Shown in pieces: positions 10,660-23,242 of a DNA stretch of 64,000 nt. Where the stretch lies: the NCBI GenBank assembly GCA_934045905.1, contig OW203763.1, forward strand, positions 47,609,494-47,673,493. Reading direction: 5' to 3'. Each line of letters begins with the position of its first letter. Position 1 is the stretch's first letter. The translations under genes and the position numbers were made by a program. The notes under the pieces are model-generated. The model ran no database searches, was not told the origin of the DNA, and saw nothing but the letters and a program-made list of their open reading frames with translations. Source of the stretch: Leuctra nigra (taxonomy: Eukaryota; Arthropoda; Insecta; Plecoptera; Leuctridae).

Positions 10660-12992
10660 ATAACTATGCAGTCCACTCACTGCACCTAACACAACGTGAC
10701 TTGACCAGATATAACTATGCAGTCCACTCACTGCACCTAACACAACGTGACTTGACCAGATATAACTATGCAGTCCACTCACTGCACCTAACACAACGTG
10801 ACTTGACCAGATATAACTATGCAGTCCACTCACTGCACCTAACACAACGTGGCTTGACCAGATATAACTATGCAGTCCACTCACTGCACCTAACACACGT
10901 GACTTGACCAGATATAACTATGCAGTCCACTCACTGCACCTAACACAACGTGACTTGACCAGATATAACTATGCAGTCCACTCACTGCACCTAACACAAC
11001 GTGACTTGACCAGATATAACTATGCAGTCCACTCACTGCACCTAACACAACGTGACTTGACCAGATATAACTATGCAGTCCACTCACTGCACCTAACACA
11101 ACGTGACTTGACCAGATATAACTATGCAGTCCACTCACTGCACCTAACACACGTGACTTGACCAGATATAACTATGCAGTCCACTCACTGCACCTAACAC
11201 AACGTGACTTGACCAGATATAACTATGCAGTCCACTCACTGCACCTAACACAACGTGACTTGACCAGATATAACTATGCAGTCCACCACTGCACCTAACA
11301 CAACGTGACTTGACCAGATATAACTATGCAGTCCACTCACTGCACCTACCACAACGTGACTTGACCAGATATAACTATGCAGTCCACTCACTGCACCTAA
11401 CACACGTGACTTGACCAGATATAACTATGCAGTCCACTCACTGCACCTAACACAACGTGACTTGACCAGATATAACTATGCAGTCCACTCACTGCACCTA
11501 ACACACGTGACTTGACCAGATATAACTATGCAGTCCACTCACTGCACCTAACACAACGTGACTTGACCAGATATAACTATGCAGTCCACTCACTGCACCT
11601 AACACAACGTGACTTGACCAGATATAACTATGCAGTCCACTCACTGCACCTAACACAACGTGACTTGACCAGATATAACTATGCAGTCCACTCACTGCAC
11701 CTAACACAACGTGACTTGACCAGATATAACTATGCAGTCCACTCACTGCACCTAACACAACGTGACTTGACCAGATATAACTATGCAGTCCACTCACTGC
11801 ACCTAACACAACGTGACTTGACCAGATATAACTATGCAGTCCACTCACTGCACCTAACACAACGTGGCTTGACCAGATATAACTATGCAGTCCACTCACT
11901 GCACCTAACACAACGTGACTTGACCAGATATAACTATGCAGTCCACTCACTGCACCTAACACAACGTGACTTGACCAGATATAACTATGCAGTCCACTCA
12001 CTGCACCTAACACAACGTGACTTGACCAGATATAACTATGCAGTCCACTCACTGCACCTAACACAACGTGACTTGACCAGATATAACTATGCAGTCCACT
12101 CACTGCACCTAACACAACGTGACTTGACCAGATATAACTATGCAGTCCACTCACTGCATCTAACACAACGTGACTTGACCAGATATAACTATGCAGTCCA
12201 CTCACTGCACCTAACACAACGTGGCTTGACCAGATATAACTATGCAGTCCACTCACTGCACCTAACACACGTGACTTGACCAGATATAACTATGCAGTCC
12301 ACTCACTGCACCTAACACAACGTGACTTGACCAGATATAACTATGCAGTCCACTCACTGCACCTAACACAACGTGACTTGACCAGATATAACTATGCAGT
12401 CCACTCACTGCACCTAACACAACGTGACTTGACCAGATATAACTATGCAGTCCACTCACTGCACCCAACACACGTGACTTGACCAGATATAACTATGCAG
12501 TCCACTCACTGCACCTAACACAACGTGACTTGACCAGATATAACTATGCAGTCCACTCACTGCACCTAACATACGTGACTTGACCAGATATAACTATGCA
12601 GTCCACTCACTGCACCTAACACAACGTGACTTGACCAGATATAACTATGCAGTCCACTCACTGCACCTAACACAACGTGACTTGACCAGATATAACTATG
12701 CAGTCCACTCACTGCACCTAACACAACGTGACTTGACCAGATATAACTATGCAGTCCACTCACTGCACCTAACACAACGTGACTTGACCAGATATAACTA
12801 TGCAGTCCACTGCACCTAACACAACGTGACTTGACCAGATATAACTATGCAGTCCACTCACTGCACCTAACACAACGTGACTTGACCAGATATAACTATG
12901 CAGTCCACTCACTGCACCTAACACAACGTGACTTGACCAGATATAACTATGCAGTCCACTCACTACACCTAACACAACGTGACTTGACCAGA
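10660..12992. repeat. 51-bp satellite array, about 46 copies
   Basis: The unit contains 'cagtccactcactgcaccta', 'cacaacgtgacttgacc' and 'agatataactatg'. Divergence is very low. Recurrent variants are a 50-bp unit in which 'acacaacgtg' becomes 'acacacgtg' (near 10895, 11149, 11403, 11503, 12267 and 12472; a related 'acatacgtg' near 12571), 'gtggcttg' for 'gtgacttg', and shorter units near 11285 and 12808. The period is divisible by three, so both strands stay open over long stretches. The frames break wherever a 50-bp unit occurs, which argues against coding. Confidence 0.97.
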
Positions 12993-14469
12993 AGCAAATC
13001 TAAATTGGATTTGCAGCCATTTCGCATTGTCTTCATTTGTCTTCATTTGGAACAAATAAGGCCAGAGCTTGTAATAATGGGTAATAATGGAATAATGGAT
13101 AATAGGATGTAATCCTGTTATTTCTGAAACTCATGAAGATATCCACAATTCTACACTATACGTACTTATAATAGCTGAAATTGCCGTACACATAATTACG
13201 AAGTAACAATAAGTTATAACAAAACATATGATGAAATAAAGCTTTAAAATCTAAGTTTAAAGGGATACGAATCAATAGTTCCAATCGAAATCCAATTGTT
13301 TATATATGTCAATTGACAAAAATGTTAACTTAAAATATGGATCACATTGGTAATAAAACTAATAACATTTTATCAATACTACAATAACAATCGTAATACA
13401 GTTTGAATTTGAATTATATTTTGAATTTATAATCAATAATTTTACGTTATTTTGTGATTGATAATGAATATGATTACCTTATACTACATGAACTTGCACT
13501 CTTGTATAATGGTAATGTTTCCGACTTGTTGAATACATCCGAATACAATTTAGATAGTGGCTAGGAACACCTGTTGGCAGCAAGGCCACTTTCAGTTGCT
13601 TTACATATTATCAGAAATTAATATGAACAATGAATATTCATAGAAACTAGGTATGTGCAAATGTTAATCAATTTCGCTGCTGTTAAATTCAAGCTAATGT
13701 AAAATACTAATTACATGGAAAAAGGGAAAGTATACTTGAGGTATAAAATTGAATGTTATATTTTGGAAGAAAATTAATTTTTTTAAAGAAAAAATAGACT
13801 TGAGATTATTTTTAAGATTATTTTTTAATGTACACAAGTAAAATACTAATTAAACAGAGAGGAAATAAGAGGGGTATTAGTTTTTAAAAAGAATATCACG
13901 TTTATAGTCGGAAAATTATTGGTATAAGATTTTCCGGCCTACCTTGGTAAACAGTTCTCGGAAAATTGAGGGATTACCACCCTCAGGTTTCGCATCTGTT
14001 AGCTCATCAACAATGCATCAAGTTTTTGGCTTCTAATGGATTCTTGGTACATCCATTAAGTATTGACAGTATATTGAGAGTCTGAGTGGGCATAGGCCGA
14101 GGATCAACTTCGAAAACCATTGTTGGAGCCAGGTTCTTCCATCATTTCTCAGACATCACTCTTACATAAGTGAAAAGGAAGGAGCTAATCTGATACCTTT
14201 TCTATAACCTCGTCATTCGAATTTCATGTTAAGGAAAACGGACTCTTTCATAAATGATCAATTTCAAGATGAGTTTTCGGCGAACGAAGAATCAGAGATG
14301 GTCCTTGTTCAAGCTTTGAGTGCTCGCCGGTAATCCAAGCCAACCCCCACTTGGCATTATTCCACTGGAATATGTACACTGTTACAAATTGTCCTCTTGA
14401 ATAACGCACAATGGGCGTGACATCACTGTGACGAAAACACTGCACACATCGGGCTGAAAATTGCATAAA
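12993..14469. other. AT-rich gene-free stretch
   Basis: No convincing gene or element end. A minus-strand frame at 14248-14466 is somewhat protein-like, but it has no recognisable domain and leads directly into an F2-type repeat. Confidence 0.35.
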
Positions 14470-14870
14470 ATATAAACAACAAACTAAAGTTTATTGTGCG
14501 AAACTTTCAGAAACATAACTTTTGTGGGAAAAATGTGACATCAGTTCGAATTTGGTTGTCGAAAAATCGATTATACGGACCTCAAATAGGGCGCGTCCAG
14601 AAAACGTGCATTGGTTGGGACGCTATTTATTCAAAACTACGCATGTTAACAAGCTGAAAATGTCAAATGTTATGCAAAATATATTGCCATCTTTGGTGTA
14701 AAAATTTTCATCAATTTGAATCAATGGTACGAAAGTTATGATACCTTGAAGTTGAGCTTTAAAGCATAACTTTTTTGAGACAATTTCACTCTCTGAAATT
14801 AGCATTGTGTAAGAAAACTTTAGAAATGATATGCTGTACAAAAACAAACACTTGTAAAAAAAAACTGCCA
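14470..14870. repeat. Partial copy of the F2 terminal-repeat family
   Basis: The stretch aligns with the arm of the intact F2 element at 59976-60843. Shared motifs are 'cagaaacataacttttgt', 'cgattatacg', 'cctcaaatag' and 'ggttgggacgct'. The outer CCGGGTGGC end is missing, so this is a truncated copy. Confidence 0.5.
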
Positions 14871-15007
14871 AGCATCTTCCCTCTTAAAACAATTGAGATC
14901 TAAAAGAAGGGCCAAGCAATAATATATTGTTTAAACATTTTCGCACTTAAAATTCGTGAAATCATTTCGCCCAGTTACTGCCGCCAAGCACAACACTATA
15001 AACCTAA

Positions 15008-15388
15008 CGTTGTGTCCAAATTTGAAGAATAAATTCTAAGTGAACCATCATTGTAAACTTTAACAAAATTATAAAAATTAAAAATGAATTAAAAAATAAA
15101 TTTAAAATCGAAATTAAAAAAATTACAAATAAAGCTAGGCGCATTGTGTCAAGAAGAAGGCAACATAAGAAAGAAGATGACGATAAAGGAGCCGAAGAAA
15201 TACAGAAAGTAGGAAGAAGATAGTTCAAGAAGTCTGGTCGGTGCAAATTCAATGCGCCAAGCTTTTTTTTAATTTTTTTAATTTCGATTTTAAATATTAT
15301 TTTTTAAGTCATTTTTAATTTTTTAATTTTGTTAAAGTTTACAATGATGGTTCACTTAGATTTTATTCTTCAAATTTGGACACAACGT
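15008..15388. mobile_element. Foldback element of about 380 bp
   Basis: Arms of about 135 bp begin with 'acgttgtgtccaaatttgaa' and end with its complement (right arm ending at 15388). They enclose a 100-bp purine-rich loop (about 15150-15240). The arms are AT-rich and imperfect. No clear target duplication was seen. Confidence 0.6.
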
Positions 15389-15713
15389 GTCCAAATTATA
15401 AGTAATTATAAGTCTTTATAAGTCTGCTTTTTCTCTCGAGGAAATTGTGCTAATTAGACTTAGGTTTATTCATAATTATTTTCGTTCGTTCGTATATTCT
15501 CACAAGAGTTATTTGAGAGAATAATCACAAAAACGTTTTTTACACATAAAAAAACCAACAAAAACATCTGAACTACAATGTGAGTAACACAAATTTTAAA
15601 ATTACACAATAAATTTAAAATTAAATTTGATCTAATATTTGAGATTATATTCAGCAAAATAAATGTTAAAAACTGTAGGCAATACCCAATAGCACCATGC
15701 GTCACCTCAAACC

Positions 15714-16404
15714 GGAGGCATCCCCGTGCGCCTATTCCCCGAGCGCCGAAACCTTTTTTTATTCCCATTGCGCCGAAGCTTTTTCCCCGAGCGCCGAAGC
15801 ATTATGCATGACTGATTCCCCGAGCGCTGTAACCTTTTTTCGTCCCCGAGCGTCGAAATTTTATCCCCGAGCGCCGAAAATAATTCTTGTTCAAATTGCT
15901 ACGTTGCCAAGTAACTTTGTGAGTGTTAGAGCGGGTTGCATTCAGGGGAATAGGAGACGATACGGAGACTCCTTATCCTCCTCAGACCCCTGGTATCCTG
16001 TAGGGTACACAAAATGACCGACTTCGGTATTTATTTGCTGAGCCACCGAAGTCGTAGGGACTTGCAGTTCAGTATTTTTAGATGTAACATAGGTTGAAGC
16101 ACATAACAGAATTTTTTGAAGATTGTGATCGGTTGACGCTGTGCCAATCATCTGAATATTAGCTTCTAAAAAAATGGCCACCATTGGAAAACCAATTTTA
16201 CAGTAATTTTATAAAATTGTAAAATTATTCATCGTGGAATATAAAAATAAATGTTTCATTGCAACAATGCCATAACAAAACAGCATAGTTTATTTTTTTT
16301 AATTTTTTACACCGAATCAATGACTTTTTAATTAGTCAATAAAAATTAAAATAAAATAAAATTAGGTTTCGGCGCTCGGGAAATAGGCGCTCGGGGATGC
16401 GCCC
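15714..16404. mobile_element. MITE with clustered CCCCGAGCGCCGAA motifs
   Basis: The direct repeat CCTCAAACC occurs immediately outside both ends (15705-15713 and 16405-16413). The ends are related inverted repeats ('ggcatccccgtgcgcc' against 'ggcgctcggggatgcg'). At least five direct copies of 'ccccgagcgccgaa' or close variants crowd the left end (15730-15885), with inverted copies at the right end. A duplication of 8-9 bp fits hAT or Mutator-type elements. Confidence 0.6.
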
Positions 16405-16413
16405 CCTCAAACC

Positions 16414-17084
16414 AGACAAGGCACGAGGAAATCTGAACGTTTCCGACCGTGGCGTGGCTGGACACGAATCGACGTACGCTCTTGTAATACGCGCCCCGGA
16501 CCCGCATGGGGCCCCCATTGTTTCCGTGAGCAATCGTATTTCCCATCATACGTATTTTACGCGCCAGAGTGGGCCGCGAAGTCTAAAATTGGCGACCTTT
16601 TGTTTTAAACGATAGCGCATTAAAATGCATATTTCAGATTATAATGCATAAATCGTGTATATTGGGGGGGGGGGGGGGGGGGGGGGGTTGAAAGTGCAGA
16701 AGTGCATGCATATTTTAGGGTTTAATACTGCATAACTATCCTGACTCTAGTAATCAAGTATATACGCTACCCCTCGACCTGTTTCATTGTATCCATGAAT
16801 TGCAGTCCGCCACTCATGTCCGTTACTCATGGTAACATGATTTCTTGAAAACCGTTTTAAGTTTTGTGTATGGGGATTTTCCCCATAACATTTAACACGT
16901 TCCGAATCCGGGGGATACCGGGGCAGTTATTCTATAACTTTAAAAATCCAGATTCGGTGCAATGTTAATCCATATGGCCGTGAATCAAATTCTGGCCGAA
17001 TCCGGATTTTTTAAGTTATAGAAGCCCGGGTGCCGGGTGACGCCAAAAAATCCCTCTGTTTGAGGTCACTGTTTGAGCTGCATA
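16414..17084. other. Gene-free stretch with poly-G run and hairpin
   Basis: A 24-base G run lies at 16664-16687. An imperfect hairpin pairs 'ttctataactttaaaaatcc' near 16930 with its complement near 17020. No gene was recognised. Confidence 0.45.
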
Positions 17085-17745
17085 CTTTCTCACATTATAG
17101 GAAACATGAAAATGTAATATGTGCAATTTTCAGAAACATTTGAATTATGAGAAAAAATGTACAGGCATTGACAGTTTACAGACAGACAAAACAGTTTCTA
17201 CCAGCGTTCAAATAGCACGCGTTTGAGTTTAAACGTTGGTTCGGAAGCTCGATACATTTGCATAAGAAAGTTTGCGTTGATGGCATAATTTGACATAAAA
17301 GATGGCTACATGATTTTTGATGTGTAGCAATAGAAATGAAAATAAAAGAGAGAAATGAAAGGAAATTCAGAATTGGGGCTGAATTTCCAACGAAATTGGA
17401 TATGTATAACTCATTTTTGTTTTTGGACGAAAGTTATATAAATTCACACATAAACTCAACTAATAAACCAAAGATAAATGCTCATAGATTTAATAATTCA
17501 TAAGTAAACATAAATTCACGTAATCAATCCTTCAAAGTTCAAACATGTTATTTCGTCTGATTTATTCTGTTTTTTCATCTGTAACTCCAATAATGTCGAA
17601 CTTTTTCCCCAGTCAATATATTATATATGTTTGAAACTTGCACACAATGTTGGTATGTTTTTTTAAATATGTACAAATTTCAGTACCTCTTCAATAGTTT
17701 CGATATAGTGACCACTGTTTTTTTTTGTGCCACTCGTTATATCCA
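17085..17745. repeat. F2 family copy, truncated
   Basis: The right part (about 17400-17745) ends with 'gatatagtgaccactg' and 'tttgtgccactcg', a decayed F2 terminus (compare 60790-60843). The 'aaattcacacataa' segment matches the F2 copy at 41706-42864 in inverse orientation. The left terminus is not recognisable. Confidence 0.45.
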
Positions 17746-18808
17746 AATATTTTGTATGAATTGTGTTGAATTGTTGGTTGGTGCTTCAGTCATTTGAGTT
17801 GTTATTTGTCATTTACTTGGAAGCTGCATTGGGAAGGCGCGAGGGAAGGCGTATACCAAGTTTACTGATGTCTAATAAGTAAATAAGTATTAGTAGCACA
17901 TTATCTGATCTTTATAGTTTATACATATATTTGGGTCGTTAAGTGTCATTCATATCCATCTCGAAACTATCGCAGAAACGTCACATATTGGCGGCAGAAA
18001 ATAATTACGGAAACGTTCTATAACAACTTCAACGTGCTGGACCAATGATGTACACTTGGCACATGGAATGTCTACTGTTCAGGTTTCTGACAAACAATCC
18101 TTGGTATTTTCAATGAAATCAGAGCTCATTTACTCGAGTTAGATGCCGTGTAAGCATTCACGCGTCGGATTGTGTGGATCTTTATCAGACCATGGATTTG
18201 TAAGTCATTCGAATACTGTTTTTAGTTTGGCCAGAGTACATCGCAAATCACGGTCAGGGATCGAATAACGTTTTAAATATCATCTGAACCTTATACCAAT
18301 TTCAACTTGAACCGAACGCATTGATTTTTCAACCAATGAGATTCTTTTCATTTTATCCAAACAGAAGATTTGGTTTAAAATTTTAAAATTTTAAAATTTT
18401 GAGGAACCATGCAAAATTTCAAATTGATCGAATCATTTTGATTTTACATAAGATATTTTTTATTTTATTTAAACGGTAACCAAACAATTTTCAGAGAAAA
18501 ACATACAAAGAAGGCGCTCGTTTAAAGTACAATTTCGTTGTTATTATTTGCCTTGTTGCCTCGTTTTGAATGAGTCTACAGACTATCGTGGTCTACACTA
18601 TTTTTTATCCCAGAGCAAATGCTTTTTTTTCTTCGAAAAGCCAGAAAGGATGTCACATTATGTTGTAACTTACACAATTCATACAACAACTTCATAACTA
18701 TCTTCGAAACGGTAAAAGATTGCATTCGACTCCTCGAGATTGAAAAGAGTTGAGAATAAGGAAAGATATCGAAAGTATAGGCCATTTTCCTCAGCGCATG
18801 CGCGCTCC
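17746..18808. other. Gene-free stretch before the assembly gap
   Basis: Nothing recognisable as a gene. It ends with a GCGCATGCGCGC palindrome (about 18795-18806) directly against the N gap. Confidence 0.4.
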
Positions 18809-19008
18809 NNNNNNNNNNNNNNNNNNNNNNNNNNNNNNNNNNNNNNNNNNNNNNNNNNNNNNNNNNNNNNNNNNNNNNNNNNNNNNNNNNNNNNNNNNNN
18901 NNNNNNNNNNNNNNNNNNNNNNNNNNNNNNNNNNNNNNNNNNNNNNNNNNNNNNNNNNNNNNNNNNNNNNNNNNNNNNNNNNNNNNNNNNNNNNNNNNNN
19001 NNNNNNNN
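18809..19008. other. Assembly gap (200 N)
   Basis: Exactly 200 ambiguous bases, a conventional placeholder length, so the true gap size is unknown. Predicted frames crossing it are meaningless. Confidence 0.99.
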
Positions 19009-21418
19009 CTACGGTGCATATCGAATTTTTTCATATTTGGGGGGGGGGGGGGGGTAGGGGGGGTCAAAATTTTATTTTCAATATTAAAATAAAAATGGCG
19101 GAGTTGGTGATAGCAACTCAAAACTTTCACAAAATCCTCATTAAACTCATCTTATAATAATGTGCCTTTGTGCATGAAAATATTCTCATTATTTTGGGGT
19201 GGAGGGGGGGTAGACGATATTTTTAATTGTTGGCATAAACACTAGGGGTTTGATGATAAATTTGTAAAAATGTCACCATATACTCAGCAAAAGTAGCTTA
19301 TCAACATAGGCTACGGTGCATATCAAATTTGTTCATATTTGGGGGGGGTAAGGGGGGTCAAATTTTTATTATCAATATTAAAATAAAAATGGCGGAGTTG
19401 GTAATAGCAACTCAAAACATTCACAAAATCCTCATTAAACTTATCTTATAATAATTTTCCTTTGTGCATGAAAATATTCTCATTATTTTGGGGGGGGGGA
19501 CGGGGGGTAGACGATATTTTTAATTGTTGGCATACAAATTAGGGGTTTAATGATAAACCCGTAAAAATTTTACCCCATACTCAGCAAAACAAGCTCATTA
19601 ACATAGGCTACGGTGCATATCAAATTTTTTCATATTTGGAGGGGTAGGGGTGGTTTAATTTTGATTTTCAATATTAGAATAAAAATGTCGGAGTTAATGA
19701 TAGAAATCTATAAAGTTTACAAAATACTCTATATACTCATCTTATAATAATGGGTCATTTTGAATGAAATTTTTTTCAATAATTTAGGGGGGGAGGGGGG
19801 TAGACGATATTTTTAATTGTTGGTATAAACATTAGGGGTTTGAAGATAAACCTCTAAAAATTTCACCATATACTCAGAAAAACTAGCTCATTAACATAGG
19901 CTACGGTGCATATCAATTGTTTTCATATTTGGGGGGTAATGGGGGTTAAATTTTTATTTTCGTTGTTGCAATAAAAATGGCGGGAACCTTAAAAAAAATC
20001 CTGCACAAGGGTCGATTATTATAAGATGAGGTAACGATTGTTTTGTAAAAATTGTATGTTTCCATCATTAACTCCGCCATTTTTATTATAATATTGAAAA
20101 TAAAAATTTGACCCACCCCACCCCCCAAATATGAACTTATTCGTTATTCACCGTAGCCAATGTTGATAAGCTAGTTTTGCTGAGTACAAGGTGACATTTT
20201 TTCAAAATTGTTATCTAACTCCTAGTGTCTATCACAACAAATAAAAATATCGTCTACCCCCCCTCCCACCCAAAATATTGAATTTATTTTCATGCTGAAA
20301 GCCCTATCATTATTAGATGAGTATAAAGAGTATCCTGTGATAGTTTTGAGTTTCTATCACTAACTCAGCCATTTTTATTCTAATATTAAAAATAAAAAAT
20401 TTACCCCCTCTACCCCCCCAAATATGTAAAAATTTGATATGCAGCGTAGCCTATGTTGGTTAGCTAGTTTTTCTGAGTATATGGTGAAATTTTTAGAGGT
20501 TTATCTTCAAACCCCTAATGTTTATACCAACAATTAAAAATATCGTCTACCCCCCTCCCCCTATAAATTATTGAAAAAAATTTCATTCAAAATGACCCAT
20601 TATTATAAGATGAGTATATAGAGTATTTTGTAAACTTTATAGATTTCTATCATTAACTCCGACATTTTTATTCTAATATTGAAAATCAAAATTAAACCAC
20701 CCCTACCCCCCCCCCCAAATATGATAAAATTTGATATGCACCGTAGCCTATGTTAATGAGCTTGTTTTGCTGAACATGGGGTAAAATTTTTACGGGTTTA
20801 TCATTAAACCCCTTATTTGTATGCCAACAATTAAAAATATCGTCTACCCCCCGTCCCCCCCCCCCAAAATAATGAGAATATTTTCATGCACAAAGGAAAA
20901 TTATTATAAGATAAGTTTAATGAGGATTTTGTGAATGTTTTGAGTTGCTATTACCAACTCCGCCATTTTTATTTTAATATTGATAATAAAAATTTGACCC
21001 CCCTTACCCCCCCAAATATGAACAAATTTGATATGCACCGTAGCCTATGTTGATAAGCTACTTTTGCTGAGTATATGGTGACATTTTTACAAATTTATCA
21101 TCAAACCCCTAGTGTTTATGCCAACAATTAAAAATATCGTCTACCCCCCCCCCCCCCCCCCCCCTCCACCCCAAAATAATGAGAATATTTTCATGCACAA
21201 AGGCACATTATTATAAGATGAGTTTAATGAGGATTTTGTGAAAGTTTTGAGATGCTATCACCAACTCCGCCATTTTTATTCTAATATTGAAAGTAAAATT
21301 TTGACCCCCCCTACCCCCTCAAATATGAAAAAATTTGATATGCACCGTCGCCTATGTTGATAAGCTAGTTTTTCTGAGTATATGGGAAAATTTTTACAAG
21401 TTTATCATCAAACCCCTA
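19009..21418. repeat. 2.4-kb palindrome built of about 300-bp units
   Basis: Four forward units begin with 'ctacggtgcatat' at 19009, 19311, 19609 and 19901. Five inverted units carry the complement near 20150, 20442, 20736, 21035 and 21343. Pairs are symmetric about position 20028, and mutually paired units share private variants, as in a true palindrome. Each unit contains two G-rich (or C-rich) tracts, 'aaaaatggcggagtt' and 'gtagacgatatttttaattg'. The partner of the fifth inverted unit would fall in or beyond the assembly gap. Confidence 0.9.
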
Positions 21419-22199
21419 ATTGTGACCTAAAATTGATCTAACTGACTGTACTAAAATAACTACGCTTCAATCACCTACATCTTAGAAAAAATACGCCTAA
21501 TTTCCACACATCTTGGCGCACAAGTTGCTTTTTGCTTCTTCCCGGTTCATAGACGGTCATGTAGGTAAGGTAATCAATAAAAAAAGTTAGAGAAATAGAA
21601 TGGGAGATGGTTTAGGAAACCTTCAAACAATGAAAAAAAGTAATACATACCGAAAAGTTGCCCACCGGAAAATAAGTTATTTTGCAAAAGAAAATTTACA
21701 TTGTGACCAAACTTGCAGTACGTAGGTAAAGGTATAAAATATCCCCATGTTTTCACTATTGAAGAGGTTGAGCACTCACATAATATCATTGACCCATGAC
21801 CCACAGGTATTGTATTGCTAAGAGGTATTCTTATTTCGGAGGACGACTAAAGGTCCAGGGGACCTCTGTAAGAAACCACTTCTGCGTCAATGTTTTCCAA
21901 AATTAAAAACTGTCGTAGGTAAATAGGTAACTGACAACTGTAATGCAACTTTGGGAGGTCATTTAAATAGGTCCATTTTCCGAGTCAAATTTTCCAAAAC
22001 TTCAGAGATCGCCTCAAGGCTCTTTTTGCCAAAATTAACATTGAAACTCAGTAACGAATTGAAGTCATTTAGGTACTACAGTAGAAATTAATAACAAAAG
22101 CCATTAGCCCATAGAAAATCATCAAGAGGACTTCTTTATCGACCACTTCCAGTTCTGGATTGTTTGAAGTCACGGCACACTGAAATTAAAATAATTAGG
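21419..22199. other. Gene-free stretch
   Basis: No coding or repeat signature recognised. Short frames are AT-rich. Confidence 0.4.
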
Positions 22200-22201
22200 T
22201 A

Positions 22202-23240
22202 GGGGAGGCCGGTTACCTATATAGTGGGACACGGTACATAGTGGGACACGGTACATAGTGGGACACGGTACATAGTGGGACACGGTATATAGTGGGACAC
22301 GGTACATAGTGGGACATTTGAATTTCTCGCCTTGTGGTCAAGAAAAAAAATAGTGAAGATGCCTAATTGATGTCAGCACAATAAATCACATCTCCTGGAC
22401 ATATTTTCAAGATATGTTTGTATTTGAAATAATTGAGATAGGTACTCCACTTGTAATATCAGTTTTGCAAAATGTAGAAATTTTGTGCTTACAACGTTTT
22501 TGATAACTTTTTCTCTTACTTATTATGGCTAGTTTAAAAGTATGGTTATGAATTATGATGTGTATTCAATTGGCATGAAGTAGGTTTATTGATGAATGTT
22601 CTCTTCACCTGCCTTCATATTTGAAAAAATAAAACTAAAAATATTGTTAAACGGAAGGTACATACTGGGACAGTCAGAACGGTACATAGTGGGACATGTC
22701 CCACTATGTACCACTGGGCTATATTTCTGTTCATAACTTTTGTGTGGGTCTTAAATTATTTGTTGATACAAGTGTTAATTGTTTTAATTCATACCAAATT
22801 TTTTAATGGACCTAAATTAATTTTTTAACATATATTTCTTTCCCCGAAAAAAAATGCCGAAAATTCCTCGAAGGCGGTGGATTAATGACGGGATTAAAAC
22901 GGACTAATTACCTACCTATAAGTAAATACATCAGATAATAAATCACATGTCACTTGTTTCAAAAATTATTCCATGGTATTTCCCTTGAAAAATAGCATTG
23001 TCCCAGTATGTACCAGCAGTGTCCCAGTATGTACCGGAAAGCGGTATATAGTGGGACAACGGTACATAGTGGGACAACGCAATTAATGTCTTATCTGTAG
23101 ATATTAAAATTTCATAAAAATAGCACATGCATTCTAATTTATGGTGCGCAACTATTGGCTATACAACATTTCAAAATATTAAAATAATAAACAAACTAGA
23201 GCAATAATAAGAAATCCGTCCCACTATGTACCGGCCTCCC
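22202..23240. mobile_element. TA-flanked element with GGTACATAGTGGGACA arrays
   Basis: The ends read GGGGAGGCCGGT and its complement, bounded by TA (22200-22201 and 23241-23242), as in Tc1/mariner-type MITEs. A 16-base motif 'cggtacatagtgggac' recurs directly about five times at 22232-22316. It forms a head-to-head palindrome at 22678-22712, and it recurs again in both orientations at 23000-23078. The inside is AT-rich without a transposase frame. Confidence 0.7.
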
Positions 23241-23242
23241 CT

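Noticed and set aside
11498..12279. Long ORFs on both strands of the 51-bp satellite
   Set aside because: The period is divisible by three. Frames break at each 50-bp variant, and both strands are equally open, so no coding signal.
10660..12992. CRISPR-like array
   Set aside because: Units are contiguous tandem copies with no variable spacers, in a eukaryotic context.
14248..14466. Minus-strand ORF with a protein-like composition
   Set aside because: No domain recognised and it abuts an F2 repeat. Kept only as a note.
18576..19157. ORFs of 105-184 residues across the N gap
   Set aside because: Most of their length is undetermined bases.
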